A stretch of 6,441 nucleotides of DNA from Rugosibacter sp. Its GTDB lineage: Bacteria > Pseudomonadota > Gammaproteobacteria > Burkholderiales > Rhodocyclaceae. The position numbers and the translations under genes were made by a program. The notes under the pieces were generated by a model. It did no database searches, had not been told where the DNA came from, and saw only the letters and a program-made list of their open reading frames with translations. The stretch is from the NCBI GenBank assembly GCA_030652715.1, contig JAUSQB010000190.1, positions 1 to 6,441 of the forward strand, in the 5' to 3' direction. Of this stretch, positions 1-6,441 are shown piece after piece. Numbering within the stretch: the first letter of the stretch is position 1; each line of letters begins with the position of its first letter.

Positions 1-1
1 A

Positions 2-640
2 GCAGGTGGCGATCTTTCACCACCGCGCTTGCTTGCTGCGTATATGCAAGGAATTTTCCCTTGGTATTCCCCTGGCGAACCGATTCTTTGGTGGAGTCCT
101 GACCCCCGCATGGTGCTCTATCCAGAGGAAGTCAAGCTGTCTCGCTCGCTGGCTAAAACATTACGCAATTCCGCCTATAACGTCCGCTTTGATACCGTCT
201 TTTCTGCCACGATATCAGCCTGCGCGAACAAGCCGCGAACTGGCCAGAGCGGAACGTGGATCAGCCCCGAAATGATGGCGGCTTACGAAAAGCTGCATCA
301 CCTTGGCTATGCCCATAGCGTAGAAACATGGATCGATGGTGAGTTGGTTGGCGGGCTCTACGGCATCGCAATCGGGCGGGCTTTTTACGGTGAATCGATG
401 TTCAGCCATGTACGTGATGCGTCAAAAATTGCACTCGCTCATTTGTGCGCTTACCTCAAACAGCAAGAATTCGGCATAATTGATTGCCAGATGAAAACCA
501 ATCACCTCGTCTCTCTCGGTGCTCGCCTGATTCCCCGTAGCGACTTTGTTGCTACGCTGGCGACATTGGCCAGCTCAGGCCCGCCCCCCGGCTCGTGGCC
601 TGCGATGGCTATCGACGGTTACTTCAAGGGGGCGCGATGA
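2..640 (+). CDS. aat: Leucyl/phenylalanyl-tRNA-protein transferase, 5'-truncated by the window edge
   Basis: Cytoplasmic enzyme that transfers Leu or Phe from aminoacyl-tRNA to proteins with N-terminal Arg or Lys, creating a primary N-degron read by ClpS/ClpAP. The frame is already open at base 2 and reads [20 protein letters not shown], which is the family's conserved N-terminal stretch. The TTG at 29 is therefore an internal Leu codon and not the start; roughly 30 N-terminal residues lie outside the window. 212 residues are visible (E. coli Aat has 234). Family motifs appear in order: [29 protein letters not shown], the GYAHSVE stretch, [16 protein letters not shown] and SLGA. The C-terminus ends in a short variable tail, as in relatives. 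The stop overlaps the bpt start (ATGA, 637-640), so the two genes are translationally linked. Identification is firm; the true start cannot be seen. Confidence 0.96.
   Translation, partial: AGGDLSPPRLLAAYMQGIFPWYSPGEPILWWSPDPRMVLYPEEVKLSRSLAKTLRNSAYNVRFDTVFSATISACANKPRTGQSGTWISPEMMAAYEKLHHLGYAHSVETWIDGELVGGLYGIAIGRAFYGESMFSHVRDASKIALAHLCAYLKQQEFGIIDCQMKTNHLVSLGARLIPRSDFVATLATLASSGPPPGSWPAMAIDGYFKGAR
626..632 (+). promoter_or_regulatory. Ribosome binding site of bpt inside the end of aat
   Basis: The purine run AAGGGGG lies four bases before the ATG at 637, within the last codons of aat. It supports the 637 start over the in-frame GTG at 595, which would add 14 residues and has no such site directly before it. 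The spacing is slightly short, but the ATGA overlap allows translational coupling. Confidence 0.6.
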
Positions 641-1383
641 CACATCTGCGCGACTTGCCTGCCTTCCCTTTATTGCAGTTCTATACCACCACACCCTATA
701 GCTGCTCTTACCTGCCGAATCGTTCTGCTCGCTCACAAGTTGCCACACCGATCAATCTGATCGACAACAGAACCTATAGTGATCTCGTGCGGGTCGGCTT
801 TCGGCGAAGCGGCATGTTTACCTATCGCCCACGATGTGACCTATGCACAGCTTGTCGACCGGTTCGCCTGGATGTCACGCAATTTACGCCTAGTCGCAGC
901 CAGCGCCGGGCATTCGCCCAACATGCCAGGCTCACTGCACAGGATTGTGCACTCGCCTTTCGCGAAGACCATTACCTGCTCTATCAGCGCTATCAAAACT
1001 CACGCCATGCGGATGGCGGCATGGATCAGGATAGCCGTGAGCAATATGCGCAGTTTCTGCTGCAAACACATGTGGATAGTCGCCTGATTGAATTCCGTGA
1101 AGATGGTGTATTGCGCATCGTTAGCGTAATTGACGTCCTTGATGACGGCTTATCAGCCGTTTATAATTTTTACGACTGCGATATTCCCCGCACCAGCTTT
1201 GGCACCTATGCCATTCTGTGGCAAATTGCCGAATGCCAACGCCTGAAATTACCCTGGCTGTATTTGGGTTACTGGATTCGCGATAGTAAAAAAATGGCTT
1301 ACAAAGAAAATTTCCATCCACTGACTGTGTTGCACGAAGGTGAATGGCAAGCCTTTGTGCCACAAAAAGAAGTCGGCGACTAA
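637..1383 (+). CDS. bpt: Aspartate/glutamate leucyltransferase (bacterial ATE1-type, Bpt)
   Basis: Transfers Leu from Leu-tRNA to N-terminal Asp or Glu, the acidic arm of the bacterial N-degron pathway; acts in the cytoplasm. The product is 248 residues, the normal family length. Visible motifs are [16 protein letters not shown] (residues 23-38), [20 protein letters not shown] (54-73), SRHADGGMD (122-130), [10 protein letters not shown] (188-197) and YLGYWI with KMAYK (209-223), all typical of the ATE N- and C-terminal domains. Cys23, Cys67, Cys70 and Cys73 form a cysteine-rich N-terminal cluster. Residues 179-182 read YDCD where I recall relatives usually having a DPD-like stretch. The start at 637 is chosen from the ATGA overlap with aat and the AAGGGGG site. 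Sharing an operon with aat joins both leucylation specificities. No terminator hairpin is evident in the 40 bases after the stop. Identification is firm from motifs; substrate specificity is inferred from the bacterial family. Confidence 0.95.
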   Translation: MTHLRDLPAFPLLQFYTTTPYSCSYLPNRSARSQVATPINLIDNRTYSDLVRVGFRRSGMFTYRPRCDLCTACRPVRLDVTQFTPSRSQRRAFAQHARLTAQDCALAFREDHYLLYQRYQNSRHADGGMDQDSREQYAQFLLQTHVDSRLIEFREDGVLRIVSVIDVLDDGLSAVYNFYDCDIPRTSFGTYAILWQIAECQRLKLPWLYLGYWIRDSKKMAYKENFHPLTVLHEGEWQAFVPQKEVGD

Positions 1384-1423
1384 ATTATCCCCAAAGATTG
1401 ACGCCTGCACTAACACATTAGCC

Positions 1424-1582
1424 TTATTCAGTTCCCGCTTGCTGCTCACGGTGCCAATAAGCGCGAATGACTAGCCAAAGAACCGCTGCGCTACCTAAAA
1501 AAACCAGCAGCATCGGCCACGGAACAGGCTGATTCCATTCGGCACGCTTTATCGCCCGCAGGCATGCATCTACTCGCTGATA
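1424..1582 (-). pseudogene. In-frame C-terminal membrane tail of the substrate-binding protein, behind a TAG stop
   Basis: Directly after the TAG of the binding-protein gene (1583-1585) the same frame stays open for 52 codons and ends at TAA (1424-1426). The tail begins YQRVDACLRAIKRAEWNQPV, followed by a hydrophobic stretch (PMLLVFLGSAAVLWLVI, about 1466-1516) and then a basic end (RAYWHRE). This reads as one transmembrane helix with a positively charged cytoplasmic flank. From memory of this protein group, relatives continue past NNT/NN with a Lys-Tyr and an 'RID...AEWN'-like linker into a membrane anchor, so TAG most simply replaces a Lys AAG by one base. The tail has no useful start of its own: its first ATG lies inside the helix. 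It is therefore best read as the lost or conditionally translated end of the upstream gene. A sequencing error or read-through would give the same picture. Confidence 0.72.
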
Positions 1583-3607
1583 CTATATGTTGTTATTACC
1601 CACTTTGCCTGGCTTGCGATTTGTCAGCCAGGCATGCTGCAAACTGTAATCTTTCGGATGAAACCCCCATATCCACGGCGCATCATGGCGCAGTTGTTCC
1701 ACCATCTGATCAATCAGCACTTGGCGTTGCGGGCCATTTTCCATGGTTTGCATTTGCGCGAATAAAACGTCATAATCAGGATTGCTGTAATTGGCGGCGT
1801 TCGATCCATCATGCAGTACCGCCGACTGCTGTCCGGACAGTAAAAACAGGAAATTTTCCGGATCCGGATAATCTGCATTCCAGCCAAAATAAAAAAGCTG
1901 CGCAGCACCCTTGCGTATTTTTTCCTGAAACCGGTTGTAATCCGTATTTCGCACCACTAACTGCACATTGATTTGGCTGAGCTGCTTGTTCAGCCAGTCC
2001 ATTCGTGATTTTGAGCCGACTCCTGTGGCCGTTGTATCCAGGTAAATCACCAAGGGTTCCCCCGTAGCGACATCCCGCCCGTCCGGCCAACCGGCTTCGG
2101 CCAGCAATCGCTTCGCCTCAGCGATCGGTTTGCGCTGCGCGTGACCGTCGACCCAATCGTACATGGTGCGATTGATGCCCAGAGCGCCTTCGCGATAACC
2201 AAAGATACCCGGCGGTATCGGCCCTTGTGCCGCAACGCCACGACCGTTTTGGAAGATCGAGATGAATTCTTCTTGATCGATGGCGATAGCAATCGCCTGC
2301 CTCAGCTTGGCCGCGCGCTCGGCAGTGGCTGGATTACTGCCGCCGACGAGCGGATCAAGCCAGTTAAATCCCATATAGAACGTTGATGTAGCAACAGACG
2401 TTGATAAAGTAATGCCCTGGGCCTGCATGGCATCGGTGAGTGTTGCTTCCCCCCCCCCGGTGACCTGAACCGCCTGATCAAAAGCATCAGAAGAAATGCC
2501 CGATGCATCGTAATAGCCTTGCAAGAACTTGTTCCAGTACGGTATCTGCTCTTTTTCGCGGGTGAAAACAACCTGATCGATAAAGGGCAAGCGCTTGCCG
2601 CAATCATTCAGCAGCCCGGCTTTTTTATCTTCCGGCTCGCCCTCGCAAGGATAGTGCTCTTCACGAAAATTGGGATTTCGCTGCAGTACCATGCGCGCAT
2701 TCGGATCATTTTCAGTCAGCATGTAAGGGCCTGTGCCCACGGGATACCAGTCCAGTGTCAGATTTTTTTCTTTCATGCCTGGCTGGCTATAAAACTTGTC
2801 CGCCTCCCAGGGCATGGGCGAAAAAAACGGCATCGCCAGCCAGTAAAGAAACTGCGGATACTTTCCCTTGATGCGGATGCGGTAATGGTACCGATCAATC
2901 ACTTCTACACCGTCCAGGGTATGTTTTCGCAAGTCTAGCCAGCCATCGCGCCGTATTACCAGCGCCGACTTTTTCAAATTCCTGGAAAAATCAATTAGCC
3001 CGACGACATAACCGCTCATCAGCCCAAAAATAGGCGAATGCAGTTGCGGATGCGCCAGCCGCTTTATGCCATAAACGTAATCTTCAGCCACCAACTCGCG
3101 CGTATCCTGCACAGCAAAATCAGCCAGCGTCGTGATGCGGGAAAGCTGCTCGAGAGATAAATCGTGATACAGATAAGCTGCAGAATCGCCTGCGGCAGGA
3201 TTACGCGCAAAGGCAGCATGCGGTTGATAGCGAATACCCGGCTTGATGGCAATGAGGTAATCCGTAAAAGCAATCTGCGCTGCCGGGCTGTTTGCGGGTA
3301 ACTCTTTTCCCTCGGCATCAAGATAACGTGGCTGTGGAACAGCCTCAGCTGTTGCCGGGATCAGCGTATACGGGCGCTTCAAGTAATGATATTGCAGTGG
3401 CGGCTCATAAATCTGAGCGGTAAAAGCAATCTCGTCCTCGCTGTATGACTGCACTGGATCAAGATGTTTTGGGCGATCAATAAATGCGGTGTATAAGATG
3501 TTCTTCCCGCTTTCCGCTGCGGGGTACGGGTTATTCCACGCCTCCCCACAACCACTCATGAGCAGGGCAAGCAAAGTAAAAAACAGGGCGTGGAATGATC
3601 TCGACAT
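1583..3607 (-). CDS. ABC transporter substrate-binding lipoprotein, family 5 (Dpp/Opp type), ending at a possibly premature TAG
   Basis: Extracytoplasmic solute receptor of the SBP_bac_5 family (peptide, nickel or related ligands); the ligand cannot be told from sequence. 674 residues to the TAG, longer than DppA/OppA (about 535-545). Residues 1-20 are a lipoprotein signal: a short basic start, the hydrophobic stretch [11 protein letters not shown], then SGC with Cys20 as lipidation site; Met at -3 is a slightly weak lipobox. Family marks include [16 protein letters not shown] near the mature N-terminus, [10 protein letters not shown] in mid-protein, and [15 protein letters not shown] towards the C-terminus. 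The start at 3607 is set by this signal; the open frame reaches 4027 but that part is antisense to fabI. No good Shine-Dalgarno is seen before it. Residues 384-387 are encoded across a ten-G run. The frame continues after the TAG into a membrane tail. No permease or ATPase genes are in the window. The gene converges on bpt and diverges from fabI. Confidence 0.9.
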   Translation of the reverse strand: MSRSFHALFFTLLALLMSGCGEAWNNPYPAAESGKNILYTAFIDRPKHLDPVQSYSEDEIAFTAQIYEPPLQYHYLKRPYTLIPATAEAVPQPRYLDAEGKELPANSPAAQIAFTDYLIAIKPGIRYQPHAAFARNPAAGDSAAYLYHDLSLEQLSRITTLADFAVQDTRELVAEDYVYGIKRLAHPQLHSPIFGLMSGYVVGLIDFSRNLKKSALVIRRDGWLDLRKHTLDGVEVIDRYHYRIRIKGKYPQFLYWLAMPFFSPMPWEADKFYSQPGMKEKNLTLDWYPVGTGPYMLTENDPNARMVLQRNPNFREEHYPCEGEPEDKKAGLLNDCGKRLPFIDQVVFTREKEQIPYWNKFLQGYYDASGISSDAFDQAVQVTGGGEATLTDAMQAQGITLSTSVATSTFYMGFNWLDPLVGGSNPATAERAAKLRQAIAIAIDQEEFISIFQNGRGVAAQGPIPPGIFGYREGALGINRTMYDWVDGHAQRKPIAEAKRLLAEAGWPDGRDVATGEPLVIYLDTTATGVGSKSRMDWLNKQLSQINVQLVVRNTDYNRFQEKIRKGAAQLFYFGWNADYPDPENFLFLLSGQQSAVLHDGSNAANYSNPDYDVLFAQMQTMENGPQRQVLIDQMVEQLRHDAPWIWGFHPKDYSLQHAWLTNRKPGKVGNNNI
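2449..2458 (-). repeat. Ten-G homopolymer tract inside the binding-protein coding sequence
   Basis: The + strand has ten consecutive C's, so the coding strand reads ACC followed by ten G's and then AAGC. It encodes Gly384-Gly386 and the first base of Glu387. With ten G's the frame is open. Adding one G would lead to a TAA about 27 codons past the tract; removing one G would run to a TGA at about 2302. A tract this long is a slippage-prone site in bacteria lacking efficient correction, so it could switch the gene on and off, or it could carry a length error. Confidence 0.9.
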
Positions 3608-3630
3608 AGTGGCGAGTTTAGCCGATCCGC

Positions 3631-3636
3631 TATAAT
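3631..3636 (+). promoter_or_regulatory. Likely sigma-70 -10 element for fabI
   Basis: A perfect TATAAT sits 40 bases before the fabI ATG in the 69-base divergent gap. No good -35 box is at standard spacing: GTGGCG at 3609-3614, with a 16-base spacer, matches TTGACA at 3 of 6 positions. The better TCGACA at 3601-3606 is 24 bases away, too far. Transcription would start near 3643 and give a leader of about 34 bases. No convincing promoter was found for the divergent gene on the other strand. Confidence 0.5.
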
Positions 3637-3663
3637 CCAAAAGACTGACACAACAGAATTCAC

Positions 3664-3669
3664 TAGAGG
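3664..3669 (+). promoter_or_regulatory. Ribosome binding site of fabI
   Basis: AGAGGA seven bases before the ATG at 3677, at good spacing. It is the clearest Shine-Dalgarno in the window and fixes the fabI start. Confidence 0.75.
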
Positions 3670-3676
3670 AAAAACA

Positions 3677-4477
3677 ATGGGATTTCTTGCCGGTAAACGC
3701 ATTCTGATCACAGGTTTGATCTCCAACCGCTCCATTGCCTATGGCATTGCCAAAGCCTGTCACCGCGAGGGCGCGAGCTTGGCATTCACTTATCAGAACG
3801 AACGCTTTGCAGATCGAATCACCAAATTTGCTGAAGAGTTTGACTCGCAAGCGGTGTTTCCCTGTGATGTGGCTGAAGACGCGCAGATAGAAAAACTTTT
3901 TGTCGACATCGCCAAACATTGGGACGGTCTTGACGGCTTGGTACATTCCATCGCCTACGCCCCGGCCGAAGCGATTGAAGGCGATTTTCTCGATGGCATC
4001 ACGCGTGACGCCTTTCGCATTGCCCATGATGTGTCCTCTTACAGCTATGCAGCGCTCGCCAAAGCCGCTCGCCCGCTGTTGCTCAAGGGCAACAATGCCT
4101 CGCTCCTGGCGATGACGTATCTCGGTGCCGAACGCACCATGCCCAACTACAACACCATGGGGCTAGCCAAGGCCAGCCTGGAAGCGGCAACGCGCTATCT
4201 CGCCTTTTGTCTTGGGCCGCAAGGCATTCGCGCCAATGCAATATCCGCAGGCCCCATCAAAACCCTGGCCGCCTCCGGTATTGGCAACTTTGGCAAATTG
4301 CTGGCTTACAACGCGCACCACGCTCCTCTGCGGCGCAATATCACAATTGAAGAAGTCGGCAATGCTGCCGCCTTCATGCTCTCAGATCTGGCCAGTGGCA
4401 TCACGGGTGAGATCATGTTTGTCGATGGCGGGTTAAATACGACCGCGCTGGGCAATACCGATCCACTGCCCGGTTAA
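3677..4477 (+). CDS. fabI: Enoyl-[acyl-carrier-protein] reductase, FabI type (NADH-dependent)
   Basis: Catalyses the last step of each fatty-acid elongation round, reducing trans-2-enoyl-ACP with NAD(P)H in the cytoplasm. 266 residues (E. coli FabI has 262) with high similarity along the whole length as I recall that sequence. It begins [13 protein letters not shown], the variant Rossmann nucleotide site, followed by SIAYGIA (19-25). CDVAED is at 63-68 and IAHD at 115-118. The catalytic part reads [20 protein letters not shown], giving Tyr148, Tyr158 and Lys165, the YX6K pair that separates FabI from ordinary short-chain dehydrogenases. [14 protein letters not shown] (189-202) is the substrate-binding loop. 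Residue 93 is Ala where E. coli has Gly93, the position tied to triclosan response. The loop at 137-141 (KGNNA) is about two residues longer than in E. coli. It is first in a probable fabI-nadK-recN run and divergent from the binding-protein gene. Confidence 0.97.
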   Translation: MGFLAGKRILITGLISNRSIAYGIAKACHREGASLAFTYQNERFADRITKFAEEFDSQAVFPCDVAEDAQIEKLFVDIAKHWDGLDGLVHSIAYAPAEAIEGDFLDGITRDAFRIAHDVSSYSYAALAKAARPLLLKGNNASLLAMTYLGAERTMPNYNTMGLAKASLEAATRYLAFCLGPQGIRANAISAGPIKTLAASGIGNFGKLLAYNAHHAPLRRNITIEEVGNAAAFMLSDLASGITGEIMFVDGGLNTTALGNTDPLPG

Positions 4478-4513
4478 TCAACTTTTTAACTGATCCCTGG
4501 TTTTAATATCTGC

Positions 4514-5392
4514 ATGAAGCATCTCTTTCATACCATTGCCTTGGTCGGCAAATATAAAAGCCCGGAAATTTCAGAGTCTCTAGTCGCGCTGGCGGCGTTT
4601 CTTCGTGGACACAATATTGAAGTCCTGATCGAAGAGGACACCGCTGCGGCCATGGAACCGCATCACTATACCGCTGCCAGCTATGCAGATATTGGTCAGC
4701 GCGCCGATCTGGCGGTCATACTCGGCGGTGACGGTACGCTGCTTAATGCCGCCCGCTGTCTGGCCGAGTTTGATGTTCCCCTTGTGGGCATAAACCAGGG
4801 GCGACTGGGTTTCATGACCGACATTTCGCGCGAATCGATGATGGACAGCATAACGGCATTGCTGGCCGGAAAATTTTCGCGCGAGCAACGCTTTTTGCTG
4901 GATGCTGAAGTGCTGCGCCATGGCGAACGCGCCTTTCATGCCTTGACGCTGAATGACGTGGTCATCAACAAAGGGGATACAGGTCGCCTGATTGAGCTGG
5001 AAGTTAAAGTAGATGATGAGTTGATTCACATCCTGCGTGCCGATGGCTTGATTATTTCCACACCTACCGGATCTACCGCTTATGCTTTATCCGCCAATGG
5101 ACCCATCCTGCATCCCTCGGTTGCAGGGATTGCCATTGTGCCGCTCTGCCCGCATGCGCTATCCAATCGTCCCATCACCGTCAGCGATCACAGCACGATT
5201 AGCGTGATGCTACTGCCACCACATGAGGCGCGAATACACTTTGATGGTCAGACGCGATTTGATGCACTTGGCGGTGATGTCGTGCGCATAAAGCGATCCC
5301 TTTACGCCATTACCCTGCTTCATCCTCCAGGCTACAGTTATTTCGCAATGCTGCGCGAAAAACTGCACTGGAGTGCTACGCCACGCCATTAG
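4514..5392 (+). CDS. nadK: ATP-dependent NAD kinase
   Basis: Phosphorylates NAD to NADP, the source of the cell's NADP(H) pool; cytoplasmic and normally a homo-oligomer. 292 residues, the usual length (E. coli NadK has 292). The family motifs are all intact: GGDGT at 71-75 (the nucleotide-binding and catalytic loop with its Asp), GINQGRLGF at 92-100, LNDVVI at 146-151, the Gly-rich TPTGSTAYALSANGPILHP at 183-201, and FDGQ at 243-246. The N-terminus IALVGKYKSPEI matches the betaproteobacterial style of this enzyme. The ATG at 4514 follows fabI by 36 bases with no terminator hairpin, so co-transcription is plausible. No clear Shine-Dalgarno is seen before this ATG, but no better start exists. 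recN follows 27 bases after the stop, an order common in proteobacteria. Confidence 0.97.
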   Translation: MKHLFHTIALVGKYKSPEISESLVALAAFLRGHNIEVLIEEDTAAAMEPHHYTAASYADIGQRADLAVILGGDGTLLNAARCLAEFDVPLVGINQGRLGFMTDISRESMMDSITALLAGKFSREQRFLLDAEVLRHGERAFHALTLNDVVINKGDTGRLIELEVKVDDELIHILRADGLIISTPTGSTAYALSANGPILHPSVAGIAIVPLCPHALSNRPITVSDHSTISVMLLPPHEARIHFDGQTRFDALGGDVVRIKRSLYAITLLHPPGYSYFAMLREKLHWSATPRH

Positions 5393-5419
5393 CGCACTTT
5401 CCCCTATCGCCATCCCATC

Positions 5420-6441
5420 ATGCTGCAACGTCTGATCATTCGCGACTTTGTTATCGTCGACCAGCTGGAACTGGAATTCGGCTGCGGGTTTGGCGCGCTT
5501 ACGGGGGAAACGGGCGCGGGCAAATCCATTCTCATTGATGCCTTATCCCTTGTCCTGGGCGAACGTGCCGATGCATCTGTCATTCGCACTGGTGCTGAGC
5601 GCGCCGAAATTACTGCTGAATTTGATGTGGCCGAAAACAGTGTGCTGGCAAGCTGGCTAGAAACCAATGACTTTGATATCGCCACCTGCTTGTTGCGTCG
5701 TATCATTGACCAGAATGGCCGTTCCCGGGCCTACATCAACGGTACCGCCGCGACGCTGGGGCAATTACGCGAAATAGCGACTTTTCTGGCAGATATCCAT
5801 GGCCAAAACGCCCATCACTCGTTGCTTAACACCGAAGCCCAGCGCGCCTTGCTTGATGCTCATGCGGGCGCCCAGGATCTGTTACGCGAGGTAGCCACCA
5901 CTTACAGCGTTTGGCGGCAAGCCCGTGAAGCCAGGCAAACTGCCATGACCGATAGCGAAGCAGCTGCACGCGAGCGCGAGCTGCTTGAATGGCAAGTCAA
6001 AGAATTGATCGCACTCGCTTTCAATGCGGGAGAATGGCAAGAAACGGAAACTGAACAACGCCGTCTGGGCAATGCCAGTGCATTGCTTGAAGCAGCTAGC
6101 GCAGCACTGGTCGTTCTCGATGAAAGTGAAACAGCGGCGCTGTCGGCTTTGCAGCATGCGGGCGCACGCCTGAATGAATTAGTCACGACAGACCCGGCAC
6201 TGAGCGATGCCGCCAGACTTTTCGATGGTGCAGTGATTCAGCTCGAAGAGTCGGCGCTGGCGCTACGGCGCTACCAGGATCGGCTGGAGCTTGATCCCTC
6301 CCGGTTAATTGAGCTTGATAGCCGAATAGATGCCGTGACACAAATGGCGCGCAAATATCGTGTACCGCCAGCCGAGCTCCCGGCATCACTCGCTCGACTA
6401 ACGGCCCAGCTTGACGAGATCAGCTTGCGCGCCGACCCTGC
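5420..6441 (+). CDS. recN: DNA repair protein RecN, 3'-truncated by the window edge
   Basis: SMC-like ATPase that acts at DNA double-strand breaks in recombinational repair. The first 340 residues are visible of a protein normally near 550; the C-terminal half with the signature motif and Walker B lies outside. The N-terminus MLQRLIIRDFVIVDQLELEF is the typical RecN start. Walker A GETGAGKS is at 29-36 and GER(A)D follows at 47-51. DIHGQNAHHSLL at 125-136 is the conserved post-Walker A segment. From about residue 150 the sequence becomes charged and helix-rich (EAAARERELLEWQVKELI), the start of the coiled-coil arm, and LDPSRLIELDSRID with ARKY near the edge is also RecN-like. The ATG at 5420 follows nadK by 27 bases. 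There is no purine-rich ribosome site and no LexA-type CTGT-N8-ACAG box in the gap. The frame is open throughout. Confidence 0.96.
   Translation, partial: MLQRLIIRDFVIVDQLELEFGCGFGALTGETGAGKSILIDALSLVLGERADASVIRTGAERAEITAEFDVAENSVLASWLETNDFDIATCLLRRIIDQNGRSRAYINGTAATLGQLREIATFLADIHGQNAHHSLLNTEAQRALLDAHAGAQDLLREVATTYSVWRQAREARQTAMTDSEAAARERELLEWQVKELIALAFNAGEWQETETEQRRLGNASALLEAASAALVVLDESETAALSALQHAGARLNELVTTDPALSDAARLFDGAVIQLEESALALRRYQDRLELDPSRLIELDSRIDAVTQMARKYRVPPAELPASLARLTAQLDEISLRADP

Noticed and set aside
29..31. TTG at 29 as the start of aat
   Set aside because: The frame is open back to base 2 and encodes the conserved AGGDLSP stretch, so TTG is an internal Leu codon and the gene is cut by the window edge.
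595..636. Upstream GTG start for bpt
   Set aside because: It would add 14 residues antiparallel to no known domain and overlapping aat; the ATG at 637 has an AAGGGGG site and gives the normal family length.
1384..1423. Bidirectional terminator between bpt and the binding-protein tail
   Set aside because: I looked for a GC-rich stem with flanking A/T runs in this convergent gap and found none.
1564..1971. 135-codon + strand open frame inside the binding-protein gene
   Set aside because: It resembles no family, has no ribosome site and is antisense to a well-supported gene, so it is a shadow frame.
2969..2990. TTTTTC...GGAAAAA inverted repeat
   Set aside because: It is imperfect, short and lies inside coding sequence for Lys/Phe-rich residues.
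3601..3636. TCGACA (3601-3606) as the -35 partner of TATAAT
   Set aside because: It matches five of six -35 bases but the 24-base spacer is far beyond the usual 16-19.
3608..4027. N-terminal extension of the binding-protein frame on the - strand
   Set aside because: It lies antisense within fabI and would put 140 residues before a clear lipoprotein signal; the frame is open by chance.
4473..4490. GTTAA...TTAAC inverted repeat after fabI as a terminator
   Set aside because: The stem is only five mostly A/T pairs and there is no T-run after it.

Overview
The window looks like an ordinary chromosomal segment from a proteobacterium, most likely a betaproteobacterium. GC content is moderate. The aat-bpt pair, a betaproteobacterial-style Bpt and the nadK-recN order all point that way. 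This placement is inferred from protein style and gene order and has not been checked by a search. The segment is densely coding, with no RNA genes, insertion sequences, CRISPR arrays or prophage signs.

Left part (2-1383, + strand): a 5'-truncated aat overlaps bpt through an ATGA junction. Together they encode the two aminoacyl-tRNA-protein transferases that put leucine (or phenylalanine) on secondary N-degron residues, feeding ClpS/ClpAP proteolysis. Middle (1424-3607, - strand): a convergent gene for a family-5 (Dpp/Opp-type) ABC transporter substrate-binding lipoprotein. This is the most unusual locus. Its frame is cut by a single TAG at 1583-1585, yet it continues open for 52 more codons that encode a clean C-terminal transmembrane anchor. 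It also contains a ten-G homopolymer in the coding strand (2449-2458), where a one-base slip would truncate the protein. No permease or ATPase genes are in the window.

Right part (3677-6441, + strand): fabI (enoyl-ACP reductase) is divergent from the binding-protein gene and preceded by a perfect TATAAT. It is followed closely by nadK (NAD kinase) and then recN (DNA repair SMC-like ATPase), which runs off the right edge. The gaps of 36 and 27 nt with no clear terminator suggest that fabI-nadK-recN can be co-transcribed. The link is partly housekeeping logic: NadK makes NADP from NAD and FabI uses reduced nicotinamide cofactor. recN has no visible LexA box nearby.

No wholly new system is evident. 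The points worth a second look are the nonsense codon with its preserved membrane tail and the G10 tract, both in the same gene.
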